Assembly (NCBI GenBank): GCA_016795285.1
Contig: JAEUIC010000025.1
Coordinates: 124,001 to 188,000, forward strand
Origin: Planctomycetota bacterium
GTDB lineage: Bacteria > Planctomycetota > B15-G4 > SIAN01
Length of the DNA: 64,000 nucleotides
Direction of reading: 5' to 3'
Shown: one piece after another, positions 47,391 to 55,925 of the stretch
Numbering within the stretch: position 1 is the first letter of the stretch
Layout of the letters: each line of letters begins with the position of its first letter
Made by a program: the position numbers and the translations under genes
Notes under the pieces: model-generated
Told to the model about the DNA's origin: nothing
Seen by the model: only the letters and a program-made list of their open reading frames with translations
Database searches by the model: none

Positions 47391-50144
47391 TCACCGCGCC
47401 GCGCGGGGCTCCTCGCCATCGAGCACGCCGTCGGCGTCGCGATCGATCCCCATCCGCCGCGCGCTCGCGAGCGGCACCACCGTGAGCGTGACCGGCTCGC
47501 CGGCGCGCGCGTTCTCGAGCAGCGCGGTGAACGGCAGCGGCTCGCCGCCGCGGTCGGACGCGAAGGAGTCGCCGTCGAGCTGGACGAAGCCGCGCGGCTC
47601 GCCCGCGAGCTGCCCCTTCGCGAGCACGCGGACGGCGCCGCTCGCGGCGAGCGCCAGCAGTCGCCGCGCGCGCGCCTCCGCGGCCGCATCGTCGCCGAGC
47701 AGCGTCACCTGCTGCCCGATCGCCGCGTGGAGGCGGCGCGCGGGCGCGCTCGCTGCGTCGCCGCCGTCCTGCGGCCCGTCGGGGAACGCGAGCAGGAACG
47801 CCGCCAGATCGGCCGTCTCCTGATCGCTCGCGACCGAGAACTGCACTTCGTTCAGGAAGCGGGCGAGCGTGTCGACGCTGCCGTCGTGCAGGAAGCCGAA
47901 GCCGAGGCGACTCTGCACCGCCGACAGGTCGCAGCCGATCTTCTCGTGGAGCGCGCGCAGCTGCGGCACCTTCATCGTGACGTTGGTCGAGCCATCCTGC
48001 GCGACCAGCATGTGGTGGCGCTCGCCGGCGGCCGTCGGCGCGAAGGCGACGAAGCGACCGTCGACGAGTCGCGCGTCGGGCCCAAGCCCGGTCGGCAGCG
48101 TGTGGCAGCGGATGCAGTCGACCTTCGCGTTGTCGAGCTTGCCGCTGCGGAAGCGCTCGAAGCCGCGCCGCGCATCGCCGGGCGGCAGCGCCTCTCCGGC
48201 GGGACCGAAGCGACCGGTGGTGCAGAGCCCCGGCAGCGGCAGCGCGCTCGGCAGCTCGTCCTCGAGCGTGCGGAACGGATTGGGCGGGAAGGCGATCGTC
48301 GCGAGGAAGCCGGTGAAGTCGGCGAGCTCTCCTGCGCTGAGCGGCGCGCTGCCGCCTTGCAGCGAGACGAACGCCTCGCGGAAGGCGCCGAGCCCCGACC
48401 GGTCGCCGCGCCAGTGGAGCGGCTCCTTGCCGACCACGTCCTGCAGCGACTGCGTGACCATCGGCCCCTTCATCGGATGGAACGGCTCGAAGGCGCCGCG
48501 CCCCGGCACCCGCGACTCGAGCAGCTGCGGATCGTCGGCGGCGCGATTCACGTCGTGCAGCGGCTGCAGCGCGCCGCTCGGGTCGCCGAGGTCCCACGCG
48601 AGGCGATCGGCGCGCGCATCGACGTGGCAGGAACCGCAGGCGAGCTGCCCTTGCGCCGAGTGGCGCTGCGTCGCGTAGAGGTGGCGCCGCCCCGCGCGCA
48701 CGACCGGCGGCGACGGATCGAAGAAGGGGACGCGCCCGAGTTCGGCCTGCGTCACGAGATCGACCACCGCGAGCGCGCTCTCGAACTTGCAGAGCACGTA
48801 GAGCCGCCCGCGCGCCTCGTCGAGCACGAGCCCGGTCGGCCCCTCGCCCACCGCGATCGGCGCCGTCGCGGCGCGCCGTCCGCGGTCGTCGAGCGCGACC
48901 AGCGTGTTCGAGCCCATGCCAGCGACGAAGGCGCGCTGGCCGTCGCGCTGCCACGCGACCGCGCGCGGATCGCCGATCGACGCGGCGCGCAGGGCCGCCG
49001 GCACCGTCGCGGCGGTGGCAGGGCGCGAACCGTCGAGGTGGGGATTGAGGTCGCTGCGCGCGCTGGCGGGCGGCGCACCGGCGCGCCCGAAGTCGACCTG
49101 CGCCGCGACCACCTCGAGGAAGCGGCCGCGCAAGTTCGGCTCGAAGCGGATCTCGTTGCGCGCGTCGGTCCCGACCACCGTCACCGCACCGCTCCCCGGC
49201 TGGACGGCGAGCGCCATGCAGAGGTTCATCAGCCCCTGCGCGTAACGGACGGTCCCGCTCGCGCAGTCGAGCGCCGCGACGTCGTGGTCGACGAGGTCCC
49301 AGCCCGGCACTCGCCCCGAGCGCGCCGCCTGCGCGCCGCTCACGAGCACGGTCCAGTCGCCGACGAAGTCGTCGCGCCACTCCCCCGCCGCGTTCTTCTT
49401 CACGATCAACCCGACCGCCGGCGGCGGCGGCAGCCCCGGCGCGAGCGGCGGCTCGAAGCCCCCTTCGCGCGACGAGTTCGGCGGCGGATTGCGGCCGCTG
49501 TAGGGGGTGAACGGCCGACCGACGACGTTCGGCGGGAAGTCGAGGTTGAAGAGCGAGCCACCGGCGAGCAGCGTCGAGCCGTTCCCCGACTCGAAGAGCG
49601 CGACGTAGACGGTCGCGCCGTCGGCCGCCACCGCCAGCGCGCGCGGCTCCTCGCCGTCGAGCGCGATCCGTCGCGGCGGCGCCTGCAGGTCGGCCGGATC
49701 GAAGAGGAGCAGCGCATTGCTCTGCGTGCAGCTCACGTAGGCGCGCCGCGGCGTGCCGGCGAAGACGACGTCGGCCGGCTCGTCCTCGGTCGCGAGCGTG
49801 GCGACGACGGTGCGCCGCGCGAGGTCGACGACGCTGATCGAGTCGGAGACCTGGTTCACGACCCACGCGCGCGTCGCCGACTCGCAGCGGACGCTCACCG
49901 GCTCGAGCCCCACCGCCACCTCGAACTCGAGCGACGGGAGCGCACCCGCGAGCGAGAAGACCGCGACGCGCGCATCGGGCGTGTTCACCGCCACGAGGCG
50001 CGCCCCGTCCGCCGTCTGGTCCAGCGGATGGACGTGCGGGCTCTCCCACTGGACGAAGTCGGAGGCCTGCGCGCGCGCCGCCGCCGCCGCCCCCGCGAGG
50101 GCAATTCCGATCAGCAGCGAGAAGAACGCGTTCGCGGCGGCCAT
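47391..50144 (-). CDS. Beta-propeller protein with di-heme cytochrome c peroxidase-like domain
   Basis: A 917-residue exported protein. After a signal peptide (MAAANAFFSLLIGIALAG), about 500 residues form a YncE-like propeller (VRCESATRAWVVNQVSDSISVVDL, AYVSCTQSNALLLFD, AFVAGMGSNTLVALDD, LYVLCKFESALAVVDL). The second half has two heme c sites, CGSCH and CIRCH, and resembles MauG/CcpA-type di-heme peroxidases (PGRGAFEPFHPMKGPMV, FLHDGSVDTLARFLNEV). It ends with a calcium-loop-like DRDADGVLDGEEP. The start is ATG 50144 or GTG 50168. It probably catalyses an oxidation in the periplasm with heme electrons; the substrate is unknown. Confidence 0.85.
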   Translation of the reverse strand: MAAANAFFSLLIGIALAGAAAAARAQASDFVQWESPHVHPLDQTADGARLVAVNTPDARVAVFSLAGALPSLEFEVAVGLEPVSVRCESATRAWVVNQVSDSISVVDLARRTVVATLATEDEPADVVFAGTPRRAYVSCTQSNALLLFDPADLQAPPRRIALDGEEPRALAVAADGATVYVALFESGNGSTLLAGGSLFNLDFPPNVVGRPFTPYSGRNPPPNSSREGGFEPPLAPGLPPPPAVGLIVKKNAAGEWRDDFVGDWTVLVSGAQAARSGRVPGWDLVDHDVAALDCASGTVRYAQGLMNLCMALAVQPGSGAVTVVGTDARNEIRFEPNLRGRFLEVVAAQVDFGRAGAPPASARSDLNPHLDGSRPATAATVPAALRAASIGDPRAVAWQRDGQRAFVAGMGSNTLVALDDRGRRAATAPIAVGEGPTGLVLDEARGRLYVLCKFESALAVVDLVTQAELGRVPFFDPSPPVVRAGRRHLYATQRHSAQGQLACGSCHVDARADRLAWDLGDPSGALQPLHDVNRAADDPQLLESRVPGRGAFEPFHPMKGPMVTQSLQDVVGKEPLHWRGDRSGLGAFREAFVSLQGGSAPLSAGELADFTGFLATIAFPPNPFRTLEDELPSALPLPGLCTTGRFGPAGEALPPGDARRGFERFRSGKLDNAKVDCIRCHTLPTGLGPDARLVDGRFVAFAPTAAGERHHMLVAQDGSTNVTMKVPQLRALHEKIGCDLSAVQSRLGFGFLHDGSVDTLARFLNEVQFSVASDQETADLAAFLLAFPDGPQDGGDAASAPARRLHAAIGQQVTLLGDDAAAEARARRLLALAASGAVRVLAKGQLAGEPRGFVQLDGDSFASDRGGEPLPFTALLENARAGEPVTLTVVPLASARRMGIDRDADGVLDGEEPRAAR

Positions 50145-50205
50145 CAGCGGAGCGACTCCCGCCACCACGAGTGCAACGGCCGTGCCCCCGCGCAGCGCCC
50201 GCCGC

Positions 50206-51306
50206 TCACGCGCGCCGTCGCCCCTCGTCCGCGAGCGGCGCCACCGCCGGCGCCTCTGCCGCCGGATCCTCGCCCCCCGCCGCCGCCACCGCCTCCTCCG
50301 GCCGCTTCTTCAGCGCCCAGTGGAGAGCCAGCAGCACGGCGACGGCGAGCCCGCTGCGCCAGTAGACGCGCCGCCGCCACGACTCGTCGGTGCGCCAGCG
50401 GACACGCGTCGCGTCGAGCGTGCCGCCGCGCTCGATCGCGCCGGCCGCCAGCAACTCGGGGAGCAGCGCGTCGCTCGCGAGCCGGCGACCGTTGGCGACC
50501 GCGGCGACGAGGCCCGAGGCGCGGGCGGCGGAGAACGAGGTGCCGCTGTCGATCGAGAAGCTGGTCGCGGCGCCGCCGGTCACCTGCGGCGCGGTGCTCG
50601 CCACCGTCGTGTGGAAGTAGCCGTCGAGGTAGAGGTCGACCCAGTCGCCGAAGCTCGACGACGCGGCACGGCCGAAGTCGCTGGCGTTGCCGATCGCCAG
50701 CACGCCCGGCAGGGCGGCGGGGAAGCGCTCGACGCGCGTCCCCTCGTTGCCGGCCGCGGCGACCAGCGCCACGTTCGCCGTCGCCAGCTGCGCGATCAGC
50801 TCCCGCTCGCGCGGCGTCGCGCCGTCGCCGCCGAAGCTCATGTTGACGACGATCGGCAGCTCGGGATGGACGGTCGCGTAGTCGAGCACCGCGGCGAGCG
50901 CCCGCTCGATGGTGGTCGACTCGAGCGCGTGGCCCAGGTCGAGCCGCGCGATCGCCACCTCCTCGGGACAGGTCTCGAGCAGCGCCTCGGCCATCCGGTC
51001 GCCATGCTCGCGCCGCCCGCCGTAGAAGGTGTCGAGCACGAAGACGATTCCTTCCGGACCGGGATCGACGGCGTGCACGCTGCGCGTCGCATCCTGCACG
51101 CGCCGCGCGATCTCCTGCGCGCTCGGCAGGAACCAGCTCGAGAGCTCGACCGCCAGCACCACCAGCAGCGCCAGCGCGCCGAGCAGCCGCAGCAAGACGC
51201 GCGTGAAGTCGCGCGACCGCTCGAGCTCCGCCTCCTCGGCAGCCGCTCGATCGATCGGGTCGACGACGACCCGCAGGCGACGGAAGTTCGGCCCCATCAG
51301 CGCCAT
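50206..51306 (-). CDS. Membrane-anchored subtilisin-like serine protease
   Basis: A 366-residue S8 peptidase with a membrane segment at each end (LLRLLGALALLVVLAVELSSWF near residue 40; SGLAVAVLLALHWALKK near residue 320). Catalytic Asp is in VFVLDTFYGG, His follows only about ten residues later in REHGDRMAE, oxyanion Asn in AAAGNEG, and Ser in DSGTSFSAARASG. NMSFGG is also typical. The Asp-His spacing is much shorter than in subtilisin, and no prodomain is seen. It lies 61 bases before the di-heme gene, so the two may share a transcript. Role: probable regulated intramembrane or surface proteolysis, inferred. Confidence 0.82.
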   Translation of the reverse strand: MALMGPNFRRLRVVVDPIDRAAAEEAELERSRDFTRVLLRLLGALALLVVLAVELSSWFLPSAQEIARRVQDATRSVHAVDPGPEGIVFVLDTFYGGRREHGDRMAEALLETCPEEVAIARLDLGHALESTTIERALAAVLDYATVHPELPIVVNMSFGGDGATPRERELIAQLATANVALVAAAGNEGTRVERFPAALPGVLAIGNASDFGRAASSSFGDWVDLYLDGYFHTTVASTAPQVTGGAATSFSIDSGTSFSAARASGLVAAVANGRRLASDALLPELLAAGAIERGGTLDATRVRWRTDESWRRRVYWRSGLAVAVLLALHWALKKRPEEAVAAAGGEDPAAEAPAVAPLADEGRRRA

Positions 51307-51608
51307 CTTGTCTCGTGTCGCCCCTCGCCCCGCGCCAAGGCGCCGCGGTCGCCGCCGTGTTTCGCTCGGCCCTTCTTGCCCATCGCCCCACGCTGGGCAA
51401 CCCTTGGCAACTCGCGCGCCGGCGCGAACGCCCCGCGCGCCGGAAGAGTTCGCCGCGTCGCCACCCCCGCTAGCCTCCCGCGCTTCAGACCCGCCCCCGA
51501 CCTGCCGACATCGTGGCGCGATGCGGGATCGAGTCGGGGGCTCGACCCGAGTCGCGCGCACGGCGGATGGGACGCCGCGCGCCGCGCTCCTTGCCAGGAA
51601 GACGCGCG
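51307..51608. other. Divergent intergenic region between subtilase and mtnA
   Basis: A 302-base stretch with no convincing gene. A GCTAGCCT (51469-51476) fits the local -10 pattern for mtnA. Two GTTGCC hexamers with a 10-base period lie on the minus strand near 51395-51415. No SAM riboswitch or tRNA structure was recognised by eye. Confidence 0.45.
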
Positions 51609-52685
51609 ATGCCGGTGGCCACCATCGATTGGACGGGGGAACTGCCGGGCACCGCACGGCTGATCGACCAGACGTTGCTGCCCGGGGAGACGAAGTTCCT
51701 CGAGCTCGCCGACGTCGAGTCGATGTGGGAGGCGATCCGCGTGCTGCGCGTGCGCGGCGCGCCGGCGATCGGCATCGCGGCGGCGTTCGGCTTGCTGCTC
51801 GGCATCCAGCGCTTCGCCGGCAGCGATCGCGCCGCCTTCGCCGCCGAGGTGAAGCGCGTCGCCGACTACCTGCGCACCGCGCGCCCGACCGCGGTCAACC
51901 TCTTCTGGGCGCTCGAGCGGATGGAGCGGCGCGCGGCCGCCGACGCCGCGCGGAGCGTCACGGAGCAGAAGGCGGGGCTGCTCGCCGAAGCGCGCGCGAT
52001 CCACGCCGAGGATCGCGCCATCTGCCGCGCGATCGGCCGACACGGCGCCGTGCTGATCGACGACGGCAGCGTGCTGCTCACCCACTGCAACGCGGGCGGG
52101 CTCGCCACCGCCGACTACGGCACCGCGCTCGCGCCGATGTTCACCGCGCACGAGCAGGGGCGCCGCTTCAAGGTCTTCGCCGACGAGACGCGCCCGCTGC
52201 TGCAGGGCGCGCGCCTCACCGCGTGGGAGCTGCAGCAGGCGGGCATCGACGTCACGCTGATCTGCGACGACATGGCGGCGGTGGCGCTGCGCGATCGCGG
52301 CGTCACCTGCGTGATCGTCGGCGCCGACCGCATCGCGGCGAACGGCGACACCGCCAACAAGATCGGCACCTACGGCGTCGCCGTGCTGGCGCGCCACCAT
52401 CGCGTGCCCTTCTACGTAGCGGCGCCGACCTCGACCTTCGACCGGCGCATCGCCGACGGCCGCGCGATCCCGATCGAGGAGCGCGCCGCCAGCGAGATCA
52501 CCCACGGCTTCGGCCGCGCCACCGCGCCGGCCGCCATCGCCACCTGGAACCCGGCCTTCGACGTCACGCCGCACGACCTGATCGCCGGGATCATCACCGA
52601 GCACGGCATCCTCGAGCGACCCGACACCCGTCGCGTCGCCGACTTCTTCGCGCACCACGATCCGCACCGGGGAGGGACACCATGA
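51609..52685 (+). CDS. mtnA: S-methyl-5-thioribose-1-phosphate isomerase MtnA
   Basis: A 358-residue enzyme of the methionine salvage pathway converting methylthioribose-1-phosphate to methylthioribulose-1-phosphate. Catalytic Cys160 (LLTHCNAGGLAT) and Asp240 (VGADRIAANGD) fall at the same numbers as in Bacillus subtilis MtnA. RGAPAIGIAAAFG near residue 50 and NKIGTYGVAVLA are further signatures. AGGAAG precedes ATG 51609; an upstream ATG at 51513 would add 32 Arg-rich residues without homology. Other salvage genes are not in the window. Confidence 0.96.
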   Translation: MPVATIDWTGELPGTARLIDQTLLPGETKFLELADVESMWEAIRVLRVRGAPAIGIAAAFGLLLGIQRFAGSDRAAFAAEVKRVADYLRTARPTAVNLFWALERMERRAAADAARSVTEQKAGLLAEARAIHAEDRAICRAIGRHGAVLIDDGSVLLTHCNAGGLATADYGTALAPMFTAHEQGRRFKVFADETRPLLQGARLTAWELQQAGIDVTLICDDMAAVALRDRGVTCVIVGADRIAANGDTANKIGTYGVAVLARHHRVPFYVAAPTSTFDRRIADGRAIPIEERAASEITHGFGRATAPAAIATWNPAFDVTPHDLIAGIITEHGILERPDTRRVADFFAHHDPHRGGTP

Positions 52686-53011
52686 ACCGCCGCATCGAGA
52701 CTCCGCAGCGCACCACCGCGGCGCCGCCGACCGATCTCGCCGAACCGACCGAAGGGACGGCGCCCGTCGGCGAGAAGAAGCGCCGCCGCCGCAACGAACG
52801 CAACGCCGCCGCCTACGACGACGAGGTGTGCGAGCTGCTGCAGGCGATCGACAAGTGGCGCCGCAAGAGCGGCCGCAGCTTCCCCGCGTGGAGCGAGGTG
52901 CTGCAGCTGCTGAAGGAGCTCGGCTGGAAGAAGGTCGCCGCGAGCGCGCCGCTCGCGACGGCCCTGCCGATCGTCGAGCCGCTGCCGCCCCCGAGCGAGC
53001 CGCCGCGCTGA
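52682..53011 (+). CDS. Small basic hypothetical protein
   Basis: A 109-residue protein with no family recognised. An acidic Thr/Pro-rich N-terminus leads into KKRRRRNERN, then a helical middle (DDEVCELLQAIDKWRRKSG, PAWSEVLQLLKELGWKK) and a Pro-rich tail. It could bind nucleic acid because of the basic cluster; this is speculative. Its ATG overlaps the mtnA stop (ATGA) and GGGGAGGGA precedes it, so it is very likely translated with mtnA. Confidence 0.72.
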   Translation: MNRRIETPQRTTAAPPTDLAEPTEGTAPVGEKKRRRRNERNAAAYDDEVCELLQAIDKWRRKSGRSFPAWSEVLQLLKELGWKKVAASAPLATALPIVEPLPPPSEPPR

Positions 53012-53048
53012 CGGCGCCTCCCGCGGCTCGGCACGGCAGGGAGTCGGC

Positions 53049-53054
53049 TACGCT
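53049..53054 (+). promoter_or_regulatory. Candidate -10 element (TACGCT)
   Basis: GCTACGCT, the same octamer as before thiL and the inositol monophosphatase gene, lies 29 bases before the ATG of the sulfatase-fold gene. No clear -35. Confidence 0.4.
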
Positions 53055-53083
53055 CTCCGCCCCTCCTTCCCTGCCGAGCCGCC

Positions 53084-54955
53084 ATGCCTGCGCCCGCGAC
53101 TGCGCCGCCTCGCCTCTTCGCTGCCGCGCTCGGCCTGCTCGCCGGCAGCGCCGCCGGCGCCGCCGAAGCGATCGGCTTCGCGGCCGCGCAGCGTCAGTAC
53201 ATCCGCAGCCTCGCCGAGTCGCTCGTCGTCTTCGGCACGCCGCTCTGGATCGGCGGCGCGGTCGGACTGCTCGGCGGCGCGCTGGTCGGCCGCTGGCTCG
53301 CGCGTGCGCCCCGCTCCACCCACCTCGTCGTGCTGCTCCCCTTCGCCGCGGCGATCGCGGCGCTGCTGCGCTGGCGGCGGACCGACCTCGCCGGCGGCGC
53401 GTGGGCCTACCTGCTCGGCGCCGCGCTGCTCTTCCTCGTGCTGCTCGCCGCTGCGCCGCGCGTGCTGCACCGTCGGCCGCGCGCGCCGCGCCGCCTCGTG
53501 TTCGCCGCGCTGCTCGCGCTCGGCGCCTGGCCGCTCGCGAGCCTCGCGGCGCTGGCGCTCGCGCGCGAGGAGCCGCCGCCGATCGCGACGCCGCGCACCG
53601 CCGGCACGCCGGCAGCGCTCGCCGCCGACGCTCCCGAGCGCATCGTGCTGGTGACGTGGGACACGGTGCGCGCCGACGTGCTGCCGCTCTTCGGCGGCAG
53701 CGGCCTCGCGACGCCCCACCTTGATCGACTCGCCGCCGAGGGGCTCCTCTGCGAGCGCGCCACGGCCGTCGCGCCGATCACCGGGCCGGCCCACCTCTCG
53801 CTCTTGACCGGCGTCGAGCCGCCGCGCCACGGCCTGCGCAGCAACGGCGATCCCGCCCCCGCGCCCGCCGCGCCGCATCTGGCCGAGCGGCTGCAGCAAG
53901 CGGGCTTCGCGACCGCCGGCTTCGTCAGCAACCTCGCGCTGATGCGCCGCAGCGGCTTCGATCGCGGCTTCGACCTCTTCGACGATCGTCCCGCCGCGCC
54001 ACCGCTCGATCGACTCGTCTCGCTGGCGCGCCTCGGCTCGATCTTCCTGCAGCGGCTGCTGCCGGCGGAGCTCGCCGCCGCGGCGCACCAGACGCCCGGC
54101 GAGGAGACGCTGGCGCGTGCGCTCGCCTGGCTCGCGACCGCGCCGCCGCGCGCCTTCCTCTGGACCCACTTCTACGACGCGCACGCCCCCTACTCGCCGC
54201 AGGAGCCCTACGCGTCGCGCACGCGCGCGCGCGCCGCCGAGGGGCTCTGCGCCGTCGATCCGCGCGCGCAAGCGGACCTCGTCGCGCAGCGCGGCGAGAT
54301 CGAGCAGCTCGACGAGCTCTTGGGCCGGTTGCGCGCGGCGCTCGAGCGCGCCGATCCCGGGCTGCAGCGGACGCTGCTGATCGTCGTCGCCGACCACGGC
54401 GAGTGCTTCGGCGAAGGGGGGCTGCGCGGCCACCACCAGAGCCTGTTGCACGCGACGCAGCACATCCCGCTGCTGGTGCGGCCGCACGGCGCTCATCCGC
54501 AGGCGGCGGCGCTGGCCGGCACGCGCGTCAGCGAGCCGACCAGCCAGCTCGACGTGCTGCCGACCGTGCTGGCCGCGCTGTCGCTGCCCGCCGAACCGGA
54601 GGCGCACGGAGTCGACCTGCTCGCGCTCGCCGCCGGCGGCGAGGCGCCAGCGCGCGGCTTCTACCTGGAGGCGTTCCAGCGCGCGCTCGGCGAGCGGCGC
54701 CAGCAAGGCTGGAGCGAGTCGGGCTGGAAGTACCTGCGCGACCTCGCCGGCCACGAGCAGCTGCTGCGGCTCGATGCGCACGGCCGCGAGGAGGTGGTCG
54801 ACGATCCCGAGCGCCTCGCGCTGCTGCGCGCGCGCCTCGACGCGTGGATCGCGGACCACCCCGCCGCCAGCGCGGCAGCGACCGGAACGGAGCGCGGCGC
54901 GCTCGACCGCGCCGACGCCGAGGCGTTGAAGGCGCTCGGCTACGCGGAGAAGTGA
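53084..54955 (+). CDS. Membrane sulfatase-fold enzyme with Thr at nucleophile position
   Basis: A 623-residue alkaline-phosphatase-superfamily protein. The N-terminal 170 residues carry about four membrane segments, followed by an exported catalytic domain. VLVTWDTVRADVLPLFGG matches the metal-binding start of sulfatases, and VADHGECFGEGG supplies further ligands. At the site where sulfatases have CxPSR, the sequence reads TGPAHLSLLTG, with Thr in place of the formylglycine Cys. This resembles phosphoglycerol and phosphoethanolamine transferases more than true sulfatases, although the full domain looks sulfatase-like. Substrate unknown. Faces the DUF2235 gene. Confidence 0.85.
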   Translation: MPAPATAPPRLFAAALGLLAGSAAGAAEAIGFAAAQRQYIRSLAESLVVFGTPLWIGGAVGLLGGALVGRWLARAPRSTHLVVLLPFAAAIAALLRWRRTDLAGGAWAYLLGAALLFLVLLAAAPRVLHRRPRAPRRLVFAALLALGAWPLASLAALALAREEPPPIATPRTAGTPAALAADAPERIVLVTWDTVRADVLPLFGGSGLATPHLDRLAAEGLLCERATAVAPITGPAHLSLLTGVEPPRHGLRSNGDPAPAPAAPHLAERLQQAGFATAGFVSNLALMRRSGFDRGFDLFDDRPAAPPLDRLVSLARLGSIFLQRLLPAELAAAAHQTPGEETLARALAWLATAPPRAFLWTHFYDAHAPYSPQEPYASRTRARAAEGLCAVDPRAQADLVAQRGEIEQLDELLGRLRAALERADPGLQRTLLIVVADHGECFGEGGLRGHHQSLLHATQHIPLLVRPHGAHPQAAALAGTRVSEPTSQLDVLPTVLAALSLPAEPEAHGVDLLALAAGGEAPARGFYLEAFQRALGERRQQGWSESGWKYLRDLAGHEQLLRLDAHGREEVVDDPERLALLRARLDAWIADHPAASAAATGTERGALDRADAEALKALGYAEK

Positions 54956-54991
54956 GCGACCGCGCGGCGCAACGCTGCGTCGCGCCCGCCG

Positions 54992-55861
54992 CTACTCCCC
55001 CGCGCCGAACGCGGCGACGCGGTAAGTGCCGTCGTCGCCGACCACGCGCATGGTCGGCAGCGGGTTCTGGTGCGGCGGCGCGGGCCGCACGCGCAGCGAG
55101 TCGTGGACGACATCGGTCGGGTAGAGCCGCCGGAAGGGGTCGGGGAGCAGGTCCTTGTTGGCGTAGAGCGGTTCGTCGGGCTGGCGGCGCCCCTGCCATT
55201 GCGCGACCTCGACCGGATCGAACTCGAGACCGCACGCGCGCGCCCGCGCGAAGAACCAGCAGAGCGCGATCGACGAGAGTCCCGCCTTGCCGTTGCCGCC
55301 GCCGACGTCGGAATGGACGCCGCGGAACCAGACCTCGAAGACGCGCTGCGCGAGCGCCTCCTGCCCCTTCTTCGGCTTGATGCGCGTCACCGGGAAGTTG
55401 CCGCGCCGCTCGTCGATCGCCATCGCGTGGTAGCAGCGCGCGACGTTGTCGGAGAGGGTGAGGTCCTTGCCGGGGTCGAAGGAGTTGCCCGGCACGCCGA
55501 AGGACGCCACGACGTCGAACAGGCCGAGGAAGCGGACGCGCGCCTGCGGCAGCTCGTCGCGCAGCTCGTTGCAGAAGTCGAGCGCGATGGCGGCGCCGCG
55601 GCTGAAGCCGACCACGTCGAGGTTCGTGTCGCCCTCCGCGAGGTGGCGCTTGGTCGCCGCGATCCCTTCGTCGATCCGATCCTCGCCCCCCACTCCGAGG
55701 AGGCCGCCGACGACCTTGCCGATCCGCCCGCGCCGGGTTCCGACGCCGGGGATGTAGCTCACCTTGCCGCGGTAGGCCGCGCCGAAGCGCGCCACGTTGG
55801 TGTCCTGGACGATGTCGCTCTCGTCCCTGTTCCACGTGCCGTCGAACGCGATCAGTGCCAT
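54992..55861 (-). CDS. DUF2235 alpha/beta-hydrolase-like protein
   Basis: A 289-residue protein of the DUF2235 family, which includes the Tle1 phospholipase group. Motifs: MALIAFDGTWN at the start, VVGFSRGAAIALDFC (nucleophile Ser in GxSRG), LFDVVASFG (Asp) and FRGVHSDVGGG (His), consistent with a Ser-Asp-His triad. No secretion signal and no type VI secretion genes nearby, so an effector role is not supported; a cytoplasmic hydrolase is more likely. AGGAGG precedes the ATG. It lies 64 bases after the VOC lipoprotein gene. Confidence 0.85.
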   Translation of the reverse strand: MALIAFDGTWNRDESDIVQDTNVARFGAAYRGKVSYIPGVGTRRGRIGKVVGGLLGVGGEDRIDEGIAATKRHLAEGDTNLDVVGFSRGAAIALDFCNELRDELPQARVRFLGLFDVVASFGVPGNSFDPGKDLTLSDNVARCYHAMAIDERRGNFPVTRIKPKKGQEALAQRVFEVWFRGVHSDVGGGNGKAGLSSIALCWFFARARACGLEFDPVEVAQWQGRRQPDEPLYANKDLLPDPFRRLYPTDVVHDSLRVRPAPPHQNPLPTMRVVGDDGTYRVAAFGAGE

Positions 55862-55925
55862 GGGGAGTTCCTCCTCGTGCGACCGCTGCGGTCGCCTCCG
55901 CCTCGCCATCCGCCCCCGAATCCGC

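Noticed and set aside
51297-52667. A minus-strand frame opposite mtnA
   Set aside because: mtnA has catalytic Cys160 and Asp240 at the expected positions; the antisense frame has no recognisable features.
53084-54955. True sulfatase
   Set aside because: The C/S-x-P-S-R formylglycine signature is absent; Thr occupies the nucleophile position.
54992-55861. Type VI secretion effector (Tle1-like)
   Set aside because: DUF2235 similarity exists, but there is no VgrG, PAAR, immunity gene or other secretion component nearby.
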